Origin: Arthrobacter sp. AL12
Lineage (GTDB): Bacteria; Actinomycetota; Actinomycetes; Actinomycetales; Micrococcaceae
DNA length: 64,000 nt
NCBI RefSeq assembly: GCF_029960645.1
Contig: NZ_JASBQY010000016.1
Span: 1 to 64,000, forward strand
Direction: 5' to 3'
Shown here: positions 43,032 to 52,711 of the stretch, piece by piece
How positions within the stretch are numbered: the stretch's first letter is position 1
Layout: each line of letters begins with the position of its first letter
Notes under the pieces: generated by a model
Database searches by the model: none
Told to the model about the DNA's origin: nothing
The model's input: the letters and a program-made list of their open reading frames with translations, nothing else
Translations under genes and position numbers: made by a program

Positions 43032-44693
43032 GTGACAGACAGTCAGAAATCCGACGAAACAGTGTCAGCAGCAGCTGCCAACGAGACCGAAACTGAGGCT
43101 GCGTTCGTAGAGCAGAGCGCAGAACACAGCCCAGAAGAGGGCGCAGCACAGGCGACAGACACTCCCACCAGCACGAAGCCGGAGACGGCGAACGCGCCCG
43201 GGGCGGCGGCCGCTAAAACAGAGACCGAGGCCGCACCTGAGGCTGCTTCGGCCCCGGCCGGGGACGTTGGACCCCAGGCTCCGGCTGCGGAAGCCGCCCC
43301 TGCGGCTCCCGAGGCACCCGCCGCTGCAGCGGCCGTCGCGCGTCCGGCGCCGTCACCGGCCGCCTTCGCCGCCCGGCCGAAGTCCAAGGCCTCCCCGGCA
43401 GCTCCGGCGGCAGCACCGGTCGCTGTGTCCTCTGCCGCCTCGCTGGCCGAAGCCGCACGCTGGGGCCGCGTCGAGGGCGACGGCCACGTGTTCCTGACCG
43501 TCGACGGCGAGGAACATCCCGTTGGCCAGTACCCCGGTGTCAGCGCTGACGAGGCCCTGGGCTATTTCGCCCGGAAGTACGACGACGTCGTGGCGCAGAT
43601 TGTCCTGCTGGAACAGCGAGTGAGCTCCAAGGCCCCCGCCACGGACATGCAGAAGACCGTCACCCACCTCCGGGAGCAGCTCGCCGAACGCAACATGGTG
43701 GGCGACCTTCGCTCCGCAGAAGCCCGGCTCGACACCCTGGCGACGCAGATCTCGGAGCTCGAAAAGACCGAGAAGGCCGAACATGACGCCGTCCGTGCCG
43801 CCGAACTGGCCGCGCGCGAGGCGATTGTGGCCGAGGCCGAAGAGATCGCGGGCCACGACCCGGCCCAGATCCAGTGGAAGACCTCCAGCGCCCGGATGAA
43901 CGAACTGTTCGAGAGCTGGAAGACCGCACAGAAGAGCGGCGTCCGGCTCGGGCGCAGCAACGAGGATGCGCTCTGGAAGCGTTTCCGTGCCGCCCGGACC
44001 GTCTTTGACAGGCACCGCCGCGCGTACTTCTCCCAGCTGGACAGCACCAACTCGGCAGCCAAGGCCGCCAAGGAAAAGCTGATCACCGAGGCCGAGGCCC
44101 TCTCGACCTCCACCGACTGGGGCTTTGCGGCCGGTGAATACCGCCGTCTGATGGATGAGTGGAAGGCGTCACCGCGCGCCAGCCGCAAGGACGACGACGC
44201 CCTCTGGGCCCGATTCCGGGCCGCGCAGGACGTCTTCTTCACCAACCGCCAGGCAGCCAATGACGAGATCGACCAGGAATACGGCGCCAATCTGGTGGTC
44301 AAGGAAGCCCTGCTCGCGGAAGCCAATGAGCTGCTTCCCATCAAGGACCTCGCCGCCACGAAGAAGGCGCTCCAGTCCATCCGGGACCGCTGGGAAGAGG
44401 CCGGCAAGGTTCCCCGCGCCGACATGGCGCGCGTCGAGGCCGGACTGCGGAAGGTCGAAGACGCCGTCCGCAACGCCGAGGACGAGAACTGGAAGCGCTC
44501 CAACCCCGAGACGAAGGCCCGCACCAACAGCGCGCTGACGCAGCTTGAGTCGGCCATCGCAGGACTCAGGGACGACCTCGCCAAGGCCGAGAAGGCCGGC
44601 GACGAGCGCAAGATCAAGGCGGCCAAGGAAGCCCTCGAGGCCCGGGAGGCCTGGCTGGAACAGCTCGAGAAGTCCGCGAGCGAGCTCTCCTAG
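43032..44693 (+). CDS. DUF349-domain protein
   Basis: The 553-residue protein has an acidic/Ala-Pro-rich disordered N-terminus (about 1-140), then several DUF349 repeats of about 70 residues: LWKRFRAARTVFDRHRRAYF, LWARFRAAQDVFFTNRQAAN and IRDRWEEAGKVPRADMARVE mark successive helices, separated by long charged coiled-coil segments (TEKAEHDAVRAAELAAREAIVAEAEE; LAKAEKAGDERKIKAAKEALEARE). Function is unknown; the highly helical architecture suggests a structural or scaffold role. The start is GTG at 43032; its ribosome-binding site is weak. It follows the cyclophilin gene by 61 bases, possibly as one transcript, and ends at a hairpin. Confidence 0.83.
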   Translation: MTDSQKSDETVSAAAANETETEAAFVEQSAEHSPEEGAAQATDTPTSTKPETANAPGAAAAKTETEAAPEAASAPAGDVGPQAPAAEAAPAAPEAPAAAAAVARPAPSPAAFAARPKSKASPAAPAAAPVAVSSAASLAEAARWGRVEGDGHVFLTVDGEEHPVGQYPGVSADEALGYFARKYDDVVAQIVLLEQRVSSKAPATDMQKTVTHLREQLAERNMVGDLRSAEARLDTLATQISELEKTEKAEHDAVRAAELAAREAIVAEAEEIAGHDPAQIQWKTSSARMNELFESWKTAQKSGVRLGRSNEDALWKRFRAARTVFDRHRRAYFSQLDSTNSAAKAAKEKLITEAEALSTSTDWGFAAGEYRRLMDEWKASPRASRKDDDALWARFRAAQDVFFTNRQAANDEIDQEYGANLVVKEALLAEANELLPIKDLAATKKALQSIRDRWEEAGKVPRADMARVEAGLRKVEDAVRNAEDENWKRSNPETKARTNSALTQLESAIAGLRDDLAKAEKAGDERKIKAAKEALEAREAWLEQLEKSASELS

Positions 44694-44735
44694 CAGCAGG
44701 AGCCACAGTGCCCGGCTTTTCGAAGCAGGTCCAAG

Positions 44736-44777
44736 CAGGCCCCGCACCGGTTATCCACATGACCGGGTCGGGGCCTG
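44736..44777 (+). terminator. Terminator after the DUF349 gene
   Basis: CAGGCCCCG (44736-44744) pairs with CGGGGCCTG (44769-44777), with an inner CCGGT/ACCGG stem, followed by TTTGCTG. It lies 42 bases past the DUF349 stop. The loop contains TTATCCACA (44751-44759), which matches a DnaA box, probably by chance. Confidence 0.6.
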
Positions 44778-44810
44778 TTTGCTGTGCCGGGAAGCCGACA
44801 CGATGGCTGA

Positions 44811-45461
44811 ATGGTCATTCTTCACGGCCCGCCCCCGCACCAGCCAGTCCCGCACCAGCCAGTCCCGCACCAGCCAGCCGCGCACGAGCCAGCCCCGTCT
44901 GAGCTGTACTCCCCAGGGGCACTGTTCTCCTGGCCCGAGCTCCAGGCGATGGCGGCCGACGGCTTGCTGACGCAGCTGTACCAGCGCGCCTACCTTGCGC
45001 CGGGCACCCGGCCCACCACGCAGCTCCGGGCCCGTGCGGCGTCCGTTCTCGTCAGTCCGGCCATCCGCCAGCGGGTCGTCGCTGGGAGGATGACGGCGGC
45101 CTGGATCTATGGCTGCGCCGCTGAACCGGACCGGCTCGCCATGCTGGTGGACGCCAGCCGGCGGATTTCCAGCCTGCGGTCCACCCGGGGCTGCACCTTC
45201 CATGAGGTGCGCCTGGGCCCGTTCGACGTCGTGAGCCTGGGCGGGCTGATGGTCTCCAGCCCGCTGCGGACCTCGGTGGACATCGCCCTGCATGTGGACC
45301 CCGGGCGGGCGGTGCCGGCCCTGCGGGCGCTCCTGGGCAAGCCCGAGCTGGGCCTGAGGCTGCGGCTGCTCGTGCACGCCATTGAGTCCACCCCCCGCAT
45401 GCCTTACAGGAAGGCGGCCCTGGCAAAGCTCGAACAGCTCCGGGCCGGCCCGGCCCCGTAG
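44811..45461 (+). CDS. Hypothetical protein, AbiEi-like, with repeat N-terminus
   Basis: The 216-residue protein opens with a repeat-encoded His/Pro/Gln tail (about 8-28), followed by LYSPGALFSWPELQAMAADGLLTQLYQRAYLAPGTRPT, which resembles the winged-helix start of AbiEi-type antitoxins, and ASVLVSPAIRQRVVAGRMTAAWIYGC, FHEVRLGPFDVVSLGGLMVSSPLRTSVDIALHV, similar to the AbiEi C-terminal domain with its PxRT/xDL-like segment. No AbiEii toxin gene is next to it, so it is not called a toxin-antitoxin system. It converges on rel with only 30 bases between. It could be a stand-alone DNA-binding regulator. Confidence 0.55.
   Translation: MVILHGPPPHQPVPHQPVPHQPAAHEPAPSELYSPGALFSWPELQAMAADGLLTQLYQRAYLAPGTRPTTQLRARAASVLVSPAIRQRVVAGRMTAAWIYGCAAEPDRLAMLVDASRRISSLRSTRGCTFHEVRLGPFDVVSLGGLMVSSPLRTSVDIALHVDPGRAVPALRALLGKPELGLRLRLLVHAIESTPRMPYRKAALAKLEQLRAGPAP
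44836..44895. repeat. Four 15-bp tandem repeats
   Basis: Four units beginning CGCAC(C/G)AGCCAG: the first two are identical (44836-44850, 44851-44865) and the last two differ at one to three positions. They encode the HQPVP-like tail of the AbiEi-like protein and stay in frame with any copy change. Confidence 0.85.
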
Positions 45462-45491
45462 CGCCGGACACCCGGCCCGTTCGACCGCCCC

Positions 45492-47885
45492 TTAGCTGCG
45501 CCGGCGGTTGCCAGTGGTCCGGTAGACGTCGAACACGCCGTCGATGCGGCGTACGGCGCTCAACACGTGGGTCAGGTACTTCGGGTCGCCCATCTCGAAG
45601 GCGAACTTCGAGATGGCCACCCGGTCCGTGGACGTGTGCACGCTGGCCGCCAGGATGTTGACGTGGTTTTCCGACAGGATCCTGGTCACATCCGAGAGCA
45701 GCGACTTGCGGTCGAGGGCTTCAACCTGGATTTCGACCAGGAAGACGCTTGACTGCGTGGGGGCCCACTCGACCTCCACGATCCGGTCGGGTTGCTCGAG
45801 CAGTCCGCTGACGTTCGTGCAGTCCGTCCTGTGCACGGAGACGCCGGAGCCGCGGGTGACGAAGCCCAGGATCGGGTCCGGCGGCACCGGGGTGCAGCAC
45901 CGGGCGAGTTTGACCCACACGTCGTCCACGCCGCGCACCACAACGCCCGAATCGGAGTACCGGGTCTTGGTGACCTGGGTGGGAATGGAAATCTCGGTGA
46001 GGTCGTCCTCGGGGGTGTCGTTGCCGCTGAGGCTCTCCACCAGGCGTTCCATGACGGACTGGGCGGAGGTGTGCCCGTCGCCCACCCCGGCGTAGAGCCC
46101 GGAGATGTCGACGTATTTGAAGTCCTCCGCGACGGCGGCGAGGGCGTCGTGCGTCATCAGTCGCTGCAACGGGAGGTTCTGCTTGCGCATCGCCTTGGTC
46201 AGCAGTTCCTTGCCGCGGTCGATCGACTCTTCGCGGCGTTCCTTGCTGAACCACTGCCTGATCTTGTTGCGGGCCCGGGCGCTTTTGACGAAGTGCTGCC
46301 AGTCCTGGCTGGGACCCGCGCCTTCAGCCTTGGAGGTGAATATTTCCACCCAGTCGCCGTGGTTGAGTTCGCTGTTGAGCGGGACGAGCTTGCCGTTGAC
46401 GCGGGCGCCGATGGTCCGGTGTCCCACCTCGGTGTGGACTGCGTAGGCGAAGTCCACGGGTGTGGAGCCGGCGGGCAGTGCCATGACCTCGCCCTTGGGG
46501 GTGAAGACGAAGACTTCCCGGGCGTTGATTTCAAAGCGCAGGGAGTCCAGGAATTCGCCGGGGTCGGAGGTTTCCTGCTGCCAGTCCACCAGCGAGCGGA
46601 GCCAGCCCATGTCGCCGTCACGCGGGCTTCCGGGTCCCGCCGCCGCCCGGTTCGGCTGGTCCTTGTACTTCCAGTGCGCAGCGACTCCGTATTCGGCGCG
46701 GCGGTGCATCTCGTGGGTGCGGATCTGGATTTCCACGGGCTTGCCGCCGGGGCCGATCACCGTGGTGTGCAGCGACTGGTACATGTTGAATTTGGGCATC
46801 GCGATGTAGTCCTTGAACCGCCCGGGGAGGGGGTTCCAGCGCGAGTGCATGGCGCCCAGGGCCGCGTAACAGTCCCGGACGGAGTCGACCAGGACCCGGA
46901 CGCCCATCAGGTCGTTGATGTCGTCGAAGTCCTTGTCCCGGACGATCATCTTCTGGTAGATCGAGTAGTAGTGCTTCGGCCGGCCCGTGATGGTGGCCTT
47001 GATCTTGGCCTCGCGCAGGTCCTCGGTGATCTGGTTCCGGATGACGGAGAGGTTCTTTTCCCGTTCGGGGGTCCGGTCCCCCACCATACGCACGATTTCC
47101 TCGTAGACCTTCGGGTAGAGGGCCGCAAAGGAGAGGTCTTCCAGTTCCCACTTGATCGTGTTCATGCCGAGCCGGTGCGCCAGCGGGGCGAAGATTTCCA
47201 GGGTCTCCCGGGCCTTGCGTGCCGAGGACTCGGCTGAGACGAAGCGCCAGGTCCGGGCGTTGTGCAGCCGGTCAGCCAGCTTGATCATCAGGACACGGAT
47301 GTCCTTGGCCATGGCCACGACCATCTTGCGCACGGTCTCGGACTGCGCGGCCTCCCCGAAGCTGACCTTGTCCAGCTTGGTGACACCGTCCACCAGCATG
47401 GCGACCTCCGGCCCGAACTCGGCCTTCAGGTCCTCCAGGGTGTATGAGGTGTCCTCGACGGTATCGTGCAGGAGCGCCGCTGCCAGCGTGGTTCCGCTGA
47501 GCCCGAGCTCGGCCAGGATGGTGGCGACCGCGACGGGATGCGTGATGTAGGGATCGCCGCTCTTGCGCTTCTGGCCCCGGTGGCAGCTTTCGGCCACGAC
47601 GAAGGCGCGCTGGATGAGGTCGAAGTCCTCTTTCGGGTTGTTGGCCCGCACCGCGCGCAGCAGTGGCTCGAGGATGGGCGAATATGCGGGGGCGCCGCGC
47701 CCGGTCAGGCGGGCGAGGCGGGAGCGGGTGCGCTCGCGCCGGCCGGGGAAGGTGGGGCGCGCCCCCGAGCTGTCCACCGGGACCAGCGGATCGGCGCGTC
47801 CGGGAGCCACCACACCAGTCTGGGAACCCTGGCCTGGAGCCTTATCCGTCGGCGCTGATGGCACCGGCGTCGAACGTTCTTCCAA
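45492..47885 (-). CDS. relA: Bifunctional (p)ppGpp synthetase/hydrolase
   Basis: Rel makes and degrades (p)ppGpp in the stringent response. The 797-residue protein has the HD hydrolase domain ([10 protein letters not shown], His140/Asp141, with preceding HPVAVATIL), the synthetase domain ([71 protein letters not shown]), a TGS domain ([32 protein letters not shown]), a helical/zinc-type region with CC ([15 protein letters not shown]) and a C-terminal ACT domain. Both active sites look intact, so it is a Rel-type bifunctional enzyme. The start is TTG with GAGAGG eight bases upstream. The apt gene often found between rel and secF in actinobacteria is absent here. Confidence 0.97.
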   Translation of the reverse strand: MEERSTPVPSAPTDKAPGQGSQTGVVAPGRADPLVPVDSSGARPTFPGRRERTRSRLARLTGRGAPAYSPILEPLLRAVRANNPKEDFDLIQRAFVVAESCHRGQKRKSGDPYITHPVAVATILAELGLSGTTLAAALLHDTVEDTSYTLEDLKAEFGPEVAMLVDGVTKLDKVSFGEAAQSETVRKMVVAMAKDIRVLMIKLADRLHNARTWRFVSAESSARKARETLEIFAPLAHRLGMNTIKWELEDLSFAALYPKVYEEIVRMVGDRTPEREKNLSVIRNQITEDLREAKIKATITGRPKHYYSIYQKMIVRDKDFDDINDLMGVRVLVDSVRDCYAALGAMHSRWNPLPGRFKDYIAMPKFNMYQSLHTTVIGPGGKPVEIQIRTHEMHRRAEYGVAAHWKYKDQPNRAAAGPGSPRDGDMGWLRSLVDWQQETSDPGEFLDSLRFEINAREVFVFTPKGEVMALPAGSTPVDFAYAVHTEVGHRTIGARVNGKLVPLNSELNHGDWVEIFTSKAEGAGPSQDWQHFVKSARARNKIRQWFSKERREESIDRGKELLTKAMRKQNLPLQRLMTHDALAAVAEDFKYVDISGLYAGVGDGHTSAQSVMERLVESLSGNDTPEDDLTEISIPTQVTKTRYSDSGVVVRGVDDVWVKLARCCTPVPPDPILGFVTRGSGVSVHRTDCTNVSGLLEQPDRIVEVEWAPTQSSVFLVEIQVEALDRKSLLSDVTRILSENHVNILAASVHTSTDRVAISKFAFEMGDPKYLTHVLSAVRRIDGVFDVYRTTGNRRRS

Positions 47886-47965
47886 TGGAGCACCTCTCCG
47901 AACCCGTTAATTCTTCCAGTGTATTCCCGCAGCAGGATACTTCGATAACCGGCGGCAGTACGCCG

Positions 47966-48005
47966 ACGGGCCGGAGAGCGTCACGAATGACGTTCTCCGG
48001 CCCGT
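47966..48005 (-). terminator. Terminator after secF
   Basis: An 18-bp stem (47966-47983 with 47988-48005, one G-U) with a CGAA loop lies between secF and rel. It has no U-tract, as is common for actinobacterial terminators. It insulates rel from the secDF transcript. Confidence 0.75.
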
Positions 48006-48058
48006 TGGGGACCACGGGGAAGACCCCGGTGGTGACCTGTCCGGCGGGACCGTGGCGG

Positions 48059-49081
48059 CTATGCCGTGGCCGGCTCCGCCGGGGAGCCGGCAGTGGCGGC
48101 AGCATGGGCGCGGCGATTGTGCACACGCTCGGCCTGTTTGACCAGCTCCGGTTCGCCCCGGCGCAGCCAGGCGTAAAGCGGCGCGGCGATGAAAATTGTG
48201 GCCGCCGTGCCGACCAGGATCCCGACGAAGAGGGCCAGCGAGAGATCCCGCAGCGTCCCGGCGCCCAGCAGTCCGGCACCGATGAACAGAATGGCGCCGA
48301 CCGGGAGGATTGCCACCATCATGGTGTTGATCGACCGGACCAGGGTCTGGTTGACGGCCAGGTTGACTTCCTCGCCAAACGTCCGCCGGGTGGAGGCCTG
48401 GAGGTCCGCGGTGTTCTCACGGATCTTGTCGAAGACCACCACTGTGTCGTACAGCGAGTAGCTCAGCACCGTCAGGAAACCGATGATGGCAGACGGCGTG
48501 ACTTCAAAGTCGCTGAGGGCGTAGACCCCGGCGGTGACGAACATCGTCACGAGCATGCCCACGATCGCTGAGAGCGACATTTTCCAGGTCCGGAAGTACA
48601 GCGCCATCAGCACGGCGGCGAGCCCCACGAAGATCGCCAGGCCCAGCAGGGCCTGCTTGGTGACGTCAGCACCCCAGGTGGGGCCGATAAAGGTCGAGGT
48701 CACCTCGTTGTCCGTCACGCCGTAGGCCGAGGTGAGGCCCGCCTTGATCTGGAGCGTCTCATCTTCGGTGAGCTTGTCGGTCTGGATCCGCATCGTGTTG
48801 CCGGCGACGTTCGCCACCCGCGGGACGGCGCCGGGGACAACGTCCTCAACAGCCTTCTCGCCGACGGCAGCGTCGGTGGTCTTTACGTTGGAGACGGTGA
48901 ATTCGGAGCCGCCGCGGAATTCGATGCCGAGGTTGAAGCCCCCCTTGACGACCGGCAGGAGGATCGACAGCGCCACGAGGACGGCCGCGATCAGGAACCA
49001 GATCTTCTTGGATTCCACGAAGTCGTACGAGCGTTTGCCCGTGTAGAGCTCATTACCGAAATTGGCGAAGCTGGTGGCCAT
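48059..49081 (-). CDS. secF: Protein translocase subunit SecF
   Basis: SecF with SecD uses the proton gradient to pull proteins out of the Sec channel. The 340-residue RND-type protein has six membrane segments (first about 29-48, FLIAAVLVALSILLPVVKGG) with a periplasmic P1-like domain after TM1 (NLGIEFRGGSEFTV...) and the conserved FLTVLSYSLYDTVVVFDKIREN in TM4 and adjoining loop (AspArg relay). The C-terminus is basic (RRGEPELVKQAERVHNRRAH). Its ATG follows the secD stop directly (TAAATG), so the two are coupled. Confidence 0.96.
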   Translation of the reverse strand: MATSFANFGNELYTGKRSYDFVESKKIWFLIAAVLVALSILLPVVKGGFNLGIEFRGGSEFTVSNVKTTDAAVGEKAVEDVVPGAVPRVANVAGNTMRIQTDKLTEDETLQIKAGLTSAYGVTDNEVTSTFIGPTWGADVTKQALLGLAIFVGLAAVLMALYFRTWKMSLSAIVGMLVTMFVTAGVYALSDFEVTPSAIIGFLTVLSYSLYDTVVVFDKIRENTADLQASTRRTFGEEVNLAVNQTLVRSINTMMVAILPVGAILFIGAGLLGAGTLRDLSLALFVGILVGTAATIFIAAPLYAWLRRGEPELVKQAERVHNRRAHAAATAGSPAEPATA

Positions 49082-50848
49082 TTAGTTGCCCTCCTTGGAC
49101 GCGCTCTTGGAGGAGCCAGCAAGCTGTTCCTGTCGTTCCGCGAGGCGTCGTTCTGCAATGGTCATCCGGCGTTCGGCCTCGGCCTTGGCGCCGGTGTTCT
49201 TGGCGCGGAGCGCGGCAACAGCAGCCGGCTTGTCCGCGGGAGTGCGGAACCGGCCCGCGCCCCGGTACAGGGGAACGGCGCCGAGGCTCTTCGGGTCCAG
49301 TCCGGAGAGCGGGTGTCCTTCACCGAAGAACTTGGTGCGGGCCAGCAGCTGCAGCGTCGGGTGGGTGAACATAAAGACCACGATGAGGTCGGCGATGGCT
49401 GTCAGCCCGAGCGTGAACGCGAAGCCGCGGACGTTGCCCACTGCCACGAAGTACAGCACCAGGGCGGCCAGCAGGTTGACGGCCTTGGACGCCAGGACGG
49501 TGCGCTTGGCACGCTTCCAGCCGTTCTCGACCGCGGAGACGAGGCCGCGGCCCTCCCGGAGCTCATCGCGGATGCGTTCAAAGTAGACGATGAATGAGTC
49601 CGCGGTCTGCCCGATGGCCACGATGATGCCTGCGACGCCGGCAAGGGACAGCCGGTAGTTCTCGGTCCAGCCCAGGATCCCGATGGCCAGGTACGTCAGA
49701 GCGCCGGCCATCACCAGCGAGGCGACGGTGACCAGGCCCAGTGCCCGGTACTGGATCAGCGAGTAGACCACCACCAGCAGCAGGCCGATCAGGCCGGCGA
49801 GCATACCCATCCGGAGCTGCTCGCCACCGAGGGTTGCCGAAATCTGTTGTTCGCTCTGGATCTCGAAGCTGATCGGCAGTGCGCCGAAGCGGAGCTGGTC
49901 GGAGAGGGCCTTCGCGGACTCCTCGGTGAAGCCGCCGGTGATCTGCGGGCGGCCGTCGGTAATGACGGCGAGGGACCGCGGAGCGGAGATGACCTGGTCG
50001 TCGAGGACGATCGCGAACTGGGACTTCGGATCCGAGCCGCTCTGGCCGCCGCCGGCGGTGTAGAACTGGTACAGCCGGTCGGTGACTTCCTTGAACTTGG
50101 CGGTGCCTTCTTCGTTGAACTGGATGTTGACAGCCCACTCGTTGGTCACGGCTCCCTGGGCACCGCGCTGCAGCTGGAAGGAGGAACCTGCGATGTCGGC
50201 GCCCTTGACCTCGACCGGGCCCAGGATGTACTTGATCGCCGGCGAGTTGGCGGAGGCCGGTTCGCAGGTGACCAGCGGCTTGGCCGGGTCGGAGCGCTCC
50301 TGCTTGTCCTGTGCCGGGTTGTCACAGTCGAGCGTCTCGAACTTCTTGTAAATTTCTGGGGTGATCCAGTTCACGTCGCTGCCGTTGGCGGGCTCGGCGG
50401 TGGGCTTGGGCAGCTTGTCGTCCGGGGTCAGTGACTCCGCGGGGACGGCTGCGCCCGGACCTGCCTGCAGGACGGGCCGGAAGTTCATGTCGGCGGACGC
50501 CTGGATCAGCGCGCGGGTTTCCTTGGACGGTGTGCCCGGCAGGCTGACGACGACGTTGCGTCCGGACTGCGTGCTGATTTCAGCTTCCGCGACGCCCGAG
50601 CCGTCCACGCGCTGGCGGATGATCGCCACGGCCTGGTTGAGTTGGTCTTCGGTGATGTCCGAACCGCCCTCAACCTTGGGCGCCAGGATCATCTGGGTGC
50701 CGCCTTCAAGGTCCAGGGCGAGCTTGGGAGCCCAGCTCGCCTGGCCGGCCATGGTGCCGCCTGCCAGGATGGCGGTCAGGACGGCGAGGATAACACCGAG
50801 CCAGACCAGCACCCTGAGGGCTGTGTTTTTGGGGCCAGTTCGTGCCAT
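49082..50848 (-). CDS. secD: Protein translocase subunit SecD
   Basis: SecD is the partner of SecF. The 588-residue protein has TM1 (about 10-30), then the signature LALDLEGGTQMILAP, a large extracytoplasmic region (about 40-340, with a Pro/Asn-rich insert near 150-200), and five C-terminal membrane segments with GQTADSFIVYFERIRDELREGR (conserved Asp/Arg relay). The C-terminal tail (about 520-588) is basic and Ala/Arg-rich. The gap to yajC is 107 bases. Order yajC-secD-secF is conserved. Confidence 0.97.
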   Translation of the reverse strand: MARTGPKNTALRVLVWLGVILAVLTAILAGGTMAGQASWAPKLALDLEGGTQMILAPKVEGGSDITEDQLNQAVAIIRQRVDGSGVAEAEISTQSGRNVVVSLPGTPSKETRALIQASADMNFRPVLQAGPGAAVPAESLTPDDKLPKPTAEPANGSDVNWITPEIYKKFETLDCDNPAQDKQERSDPAKPLVTCEPASANSPAIKYILGPVEVKGADIAGSSFQLQRGAQGAVTNEWAVNIQFNEEGTAKFKEVTDRLYQFYTAGGGQSGSDPKSQFAIVLDDQVISAPRSLAVITDGRPQITGGFTEESAKALSDQLRFGALPISFEIQSEQQISATLGGEQLRMGMLAGLIGLLLVVVYSLIQYRALGLVTVASLVMAGALTYLAIGILGWTENYRLSLAGVAGIIVAIGQTADSFIVYFERIRDELREGRGLVSAVENGWKRAKRTVLASKAVNLLAALVLYFVAVGNVRGFAFTLGLTAIADLIVVFMFTHPTLQLLARTKFFGEGHPLSGLDPKSLGAVPLYRGAGRFRTPADKPAAVAALRAKNTGAKAEAERRMTIAERRLAERQEQLAGSSKSASKEGN

Positions 50849-50954
50849 TGTCGATCTTTCTTTTATTTACGGAGGTAACCGCCAGGCGGCCCGGTCGGGC
50901 CGCTCCGGCGGTGGCCCGCAGCCGTTACTTCGCGGGATAGCTCAAACAGGCAGA

Positions 50955-51419
50955 CTAGCTGTCTTTCCTGCCTTCGTCGTTGAGGCGGCGCTGGGTTTCT
51001 TCCGGCGTCTCGTTGCGCGGGGCATCGTTGACGGGGGCGGCGCTCTCGGCCTTGTCGATGGTCAGCGAGGAGGCGTCGTCCGGAACGACCGTGGGCTCCC
51101 CGGCGGCGACTACCGGCTCGACGATCTTGGTGACGGCCTGGCGGTGGACCGTGGCGGTGTTGCCCGGGGAGAGTTCCAGCAGGACCTTGTTCTCTTCATC
51201 GTCGATCTCGACGATGCGGCCGTACAGGCCGAAGCTGGTCATGACCTCGACGCCCGGGGCGAACTTCGACTGGAGCTGCGCCTGCTGCTGCTGGGTCTTC
51301 TTGTTGCGGCGGAACATCATGAAGACGAAGACGCCGAGCATGGCGAACAACAGGATGGTCATGATGTCGATGCCGCCGCCGGCCTGCGGCTGGGTCTGGG
51401 CAGAAATAAGTCCGAACAC
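50955..51419 (-). CDS. yajC: Preprotein translocase subunit YajC
   Basis: YajC is the small SecDF-associated inner-membrane protein. The 154-residue product has one transmembrane helix (about 18-38, IMTILLFAMLGVFVFMMFRRNKK), a basic stop, and the conserved QLQSKFAPGVEVMTSFGLYGRIVEIDDEENKVLLELSPGNTATVHRQAVTKIVEP beta domain. A longer acidic/Ala-rich C-terminal tail follows. It starts with GTG, with a weak ribosome-binding site. The 180-base gap to ruvB contains only an imperfect hairpin near 51541-51567. Confidence 0.94.
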   Translation of the reverse strand: MFGLISAQTQPQAGGGIDIMTILLFAMLGVFVFMMFRRNKKTQQQQAQLQSKFAPGVEVMTSFGLYGRIVEIDDEENKVLLELSPGNTATVHRQAVTKIVEPVVAAGEPTVVPDDASSLTIDKAESAAPVNDAPRNETPEETQRRLNDEGRKDS

Positions 51420-51598
51420 AGGGATTGTTCCGTTCTGTACTTGCGTAGCTGGTTTTCCAGCAACGTCCGCTTCGCTCCGGGCTGGCTGGGTGTCTCGCCG
51501 AGCCGACGGCGGCCAGGTGCTGGCCGCGCGCGCAGAAACAAAGACCCGAACGTGCCGAGCGTCTTTCCAGTCTAAAGGGAAAAGGTTACGAGGCGGTG

Positions 51599-52711
51599 CT
51601 ATTGACTATTACGGATCCATTCCGGATCGGCGTCCTGGCCCTGTCCGCCCTGGAGCCCGGGGCTGTCGTCCTCGGCCGGAAAGAGCTCGAGCGGGTTCTG
51701 GGCGAAGATTCCGGGCGGCACCGCGAAGCCGAGGTGCGTCCACGCCGGGGCGAGCGCGATGCGCCCCCGCGGGGTCCGTCCCAGCAGACCCTCGCGGACG
51801 AGGTACGGCTCGGCGACGGTTTCCACCGTTTCGGTCTCTTCGCCCACTGCGATGGCCAAGGTGGACAGGCCCACTGGACCTCCGCCGAATTTGGTGATGA
51901 GCGCCTCCAGGACGGCACGGTCGAGCCGGTCCAGTCCGCGTTTGTCGACCTCATACATGTCCAGGGCCGCGGAGGCGGCACGGGCATCGATCTGCTCGAT
52001 GCCGTGGACCAGCGCCCAGTCGCGGACCCGGCGCAGGAGCCTGTTGGCGATGCGGGGCGTGCCGCGGGAGCGGCCGGCGATTTCGCTGAAGCCGGCGGAG
52101 TTAACCTTGAGGTCCAGGAGCCCGGCGGAGCGCCGGAGGACGAGTTCGAGTTCGGCCACGGAGTAGAACTCGAGATGGCCGGTGAAGCCGAAGCGGTCCC
52201 GGAGCGGTCCGGGCAGCAGGCCGGCGCGGGTGGTGGCGCCCACCAGGGTGAAGGGCGGCAGTTCCAGCGGGATGGCAGTGGCCCCGGCACCCTTGCCGAC
52301 GACGATGTCGACCCGGAAATCTTCCATTGCCATGTAGAGCATTTCCTCGGCCGGCCGGGACATCCGGTGGATCTCGTCGAGGAAGAGCACTTCACCTTCG
52401 GAAAGCGAGGACAGGATGGCGGCCAGATCGCCGGCGTGCTGGATGGCAGGACCGCTGCTGATCCGCAGCGGGGCGTTCATCTCGGCCGCGATGATCATGG
52501 ACAGCGTGGTTTTGCCCAGCCCGGGAGGTCCCGAGAGCAGGACATGGTCGGCGCTGCGGCCGCGCATGCGCGAGGCCTCAAGGACGAGGGAGAGCTGCCG
52601 GCGGACCCGGTGCTGGCCGACGAAGTCGTGCAGGTTCTTGGGCCTGAGGGCGGCTTCGATGACCCGCTCCTCCGGCTCCTCTCCCCCGGCGACAACCGAC
52701 GGCTCAGCCAC
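51599..52711 (-). CDS. ruvB: Holliday junction branch migration helicase RuvB
   Basis: RuvB is the AAA+ motor that drives branch migration with RuvA. The 370-residue protein has [12 protein letters not shown], Walker [13 protein letters not shown] (about 61-72), Walker [11 protein letters not shown], sensor [18 protein letters not shown] with the arginine finger region, and the winged-helix end RTPRGR. The last 40 residues (after [10 protein letters not shown]) are an acidic/polar tail. It starts with GTG and overlaps the ruvA stop by eight bases. Confidence 0.98.
   Translation of the reverse strand: MAEPSVVAGGEEPEERVIEAALRPKNLHDFVGQHRVRRQLSLVLEASRMRGRSADHVLLSGPPGLGKTTLSMIIAAEMNAPLRISSGPAIQHAGDLAAILSSLSEGEVLFLDEIHRMSRPAEEMLYMAMEDFRVDIVVGKGAGATAIPLELPPFTLVGATTRAGLLPGPLRDRFGFTGHLEFYSVAELELVLRRSAGLLDLKVNSAGFSEIAGRSRGTPRIANRLLRRVRDWALVHGIEQIDARAASAALDMYEVDKRGLDRLDRAVLEALITKFGGGPVGLSTLAIAVGEETETVETVAEPYLVREGLLGRTPRGRIALAPAWTHLGFAVPPGIFAQNPLELFPAEDDSPGLQGGQGQDADPEWIRNSQ

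Noticed and set aside
44751-44759. TTATCCACA, identical to a DnaA box
   Set aside because: It is single, inside a terminator loop, and a nine-base match in 64 kb on two strands is expected about every second window; no dnaA/dnaN genes or box cluster nearby.
51541-51567. Hairpin AAAGAC...GTCTTT between ruvB and yajC
   Set aside because: Only six base pairs with a poor inner stem; not strong enough to list as a terminator.
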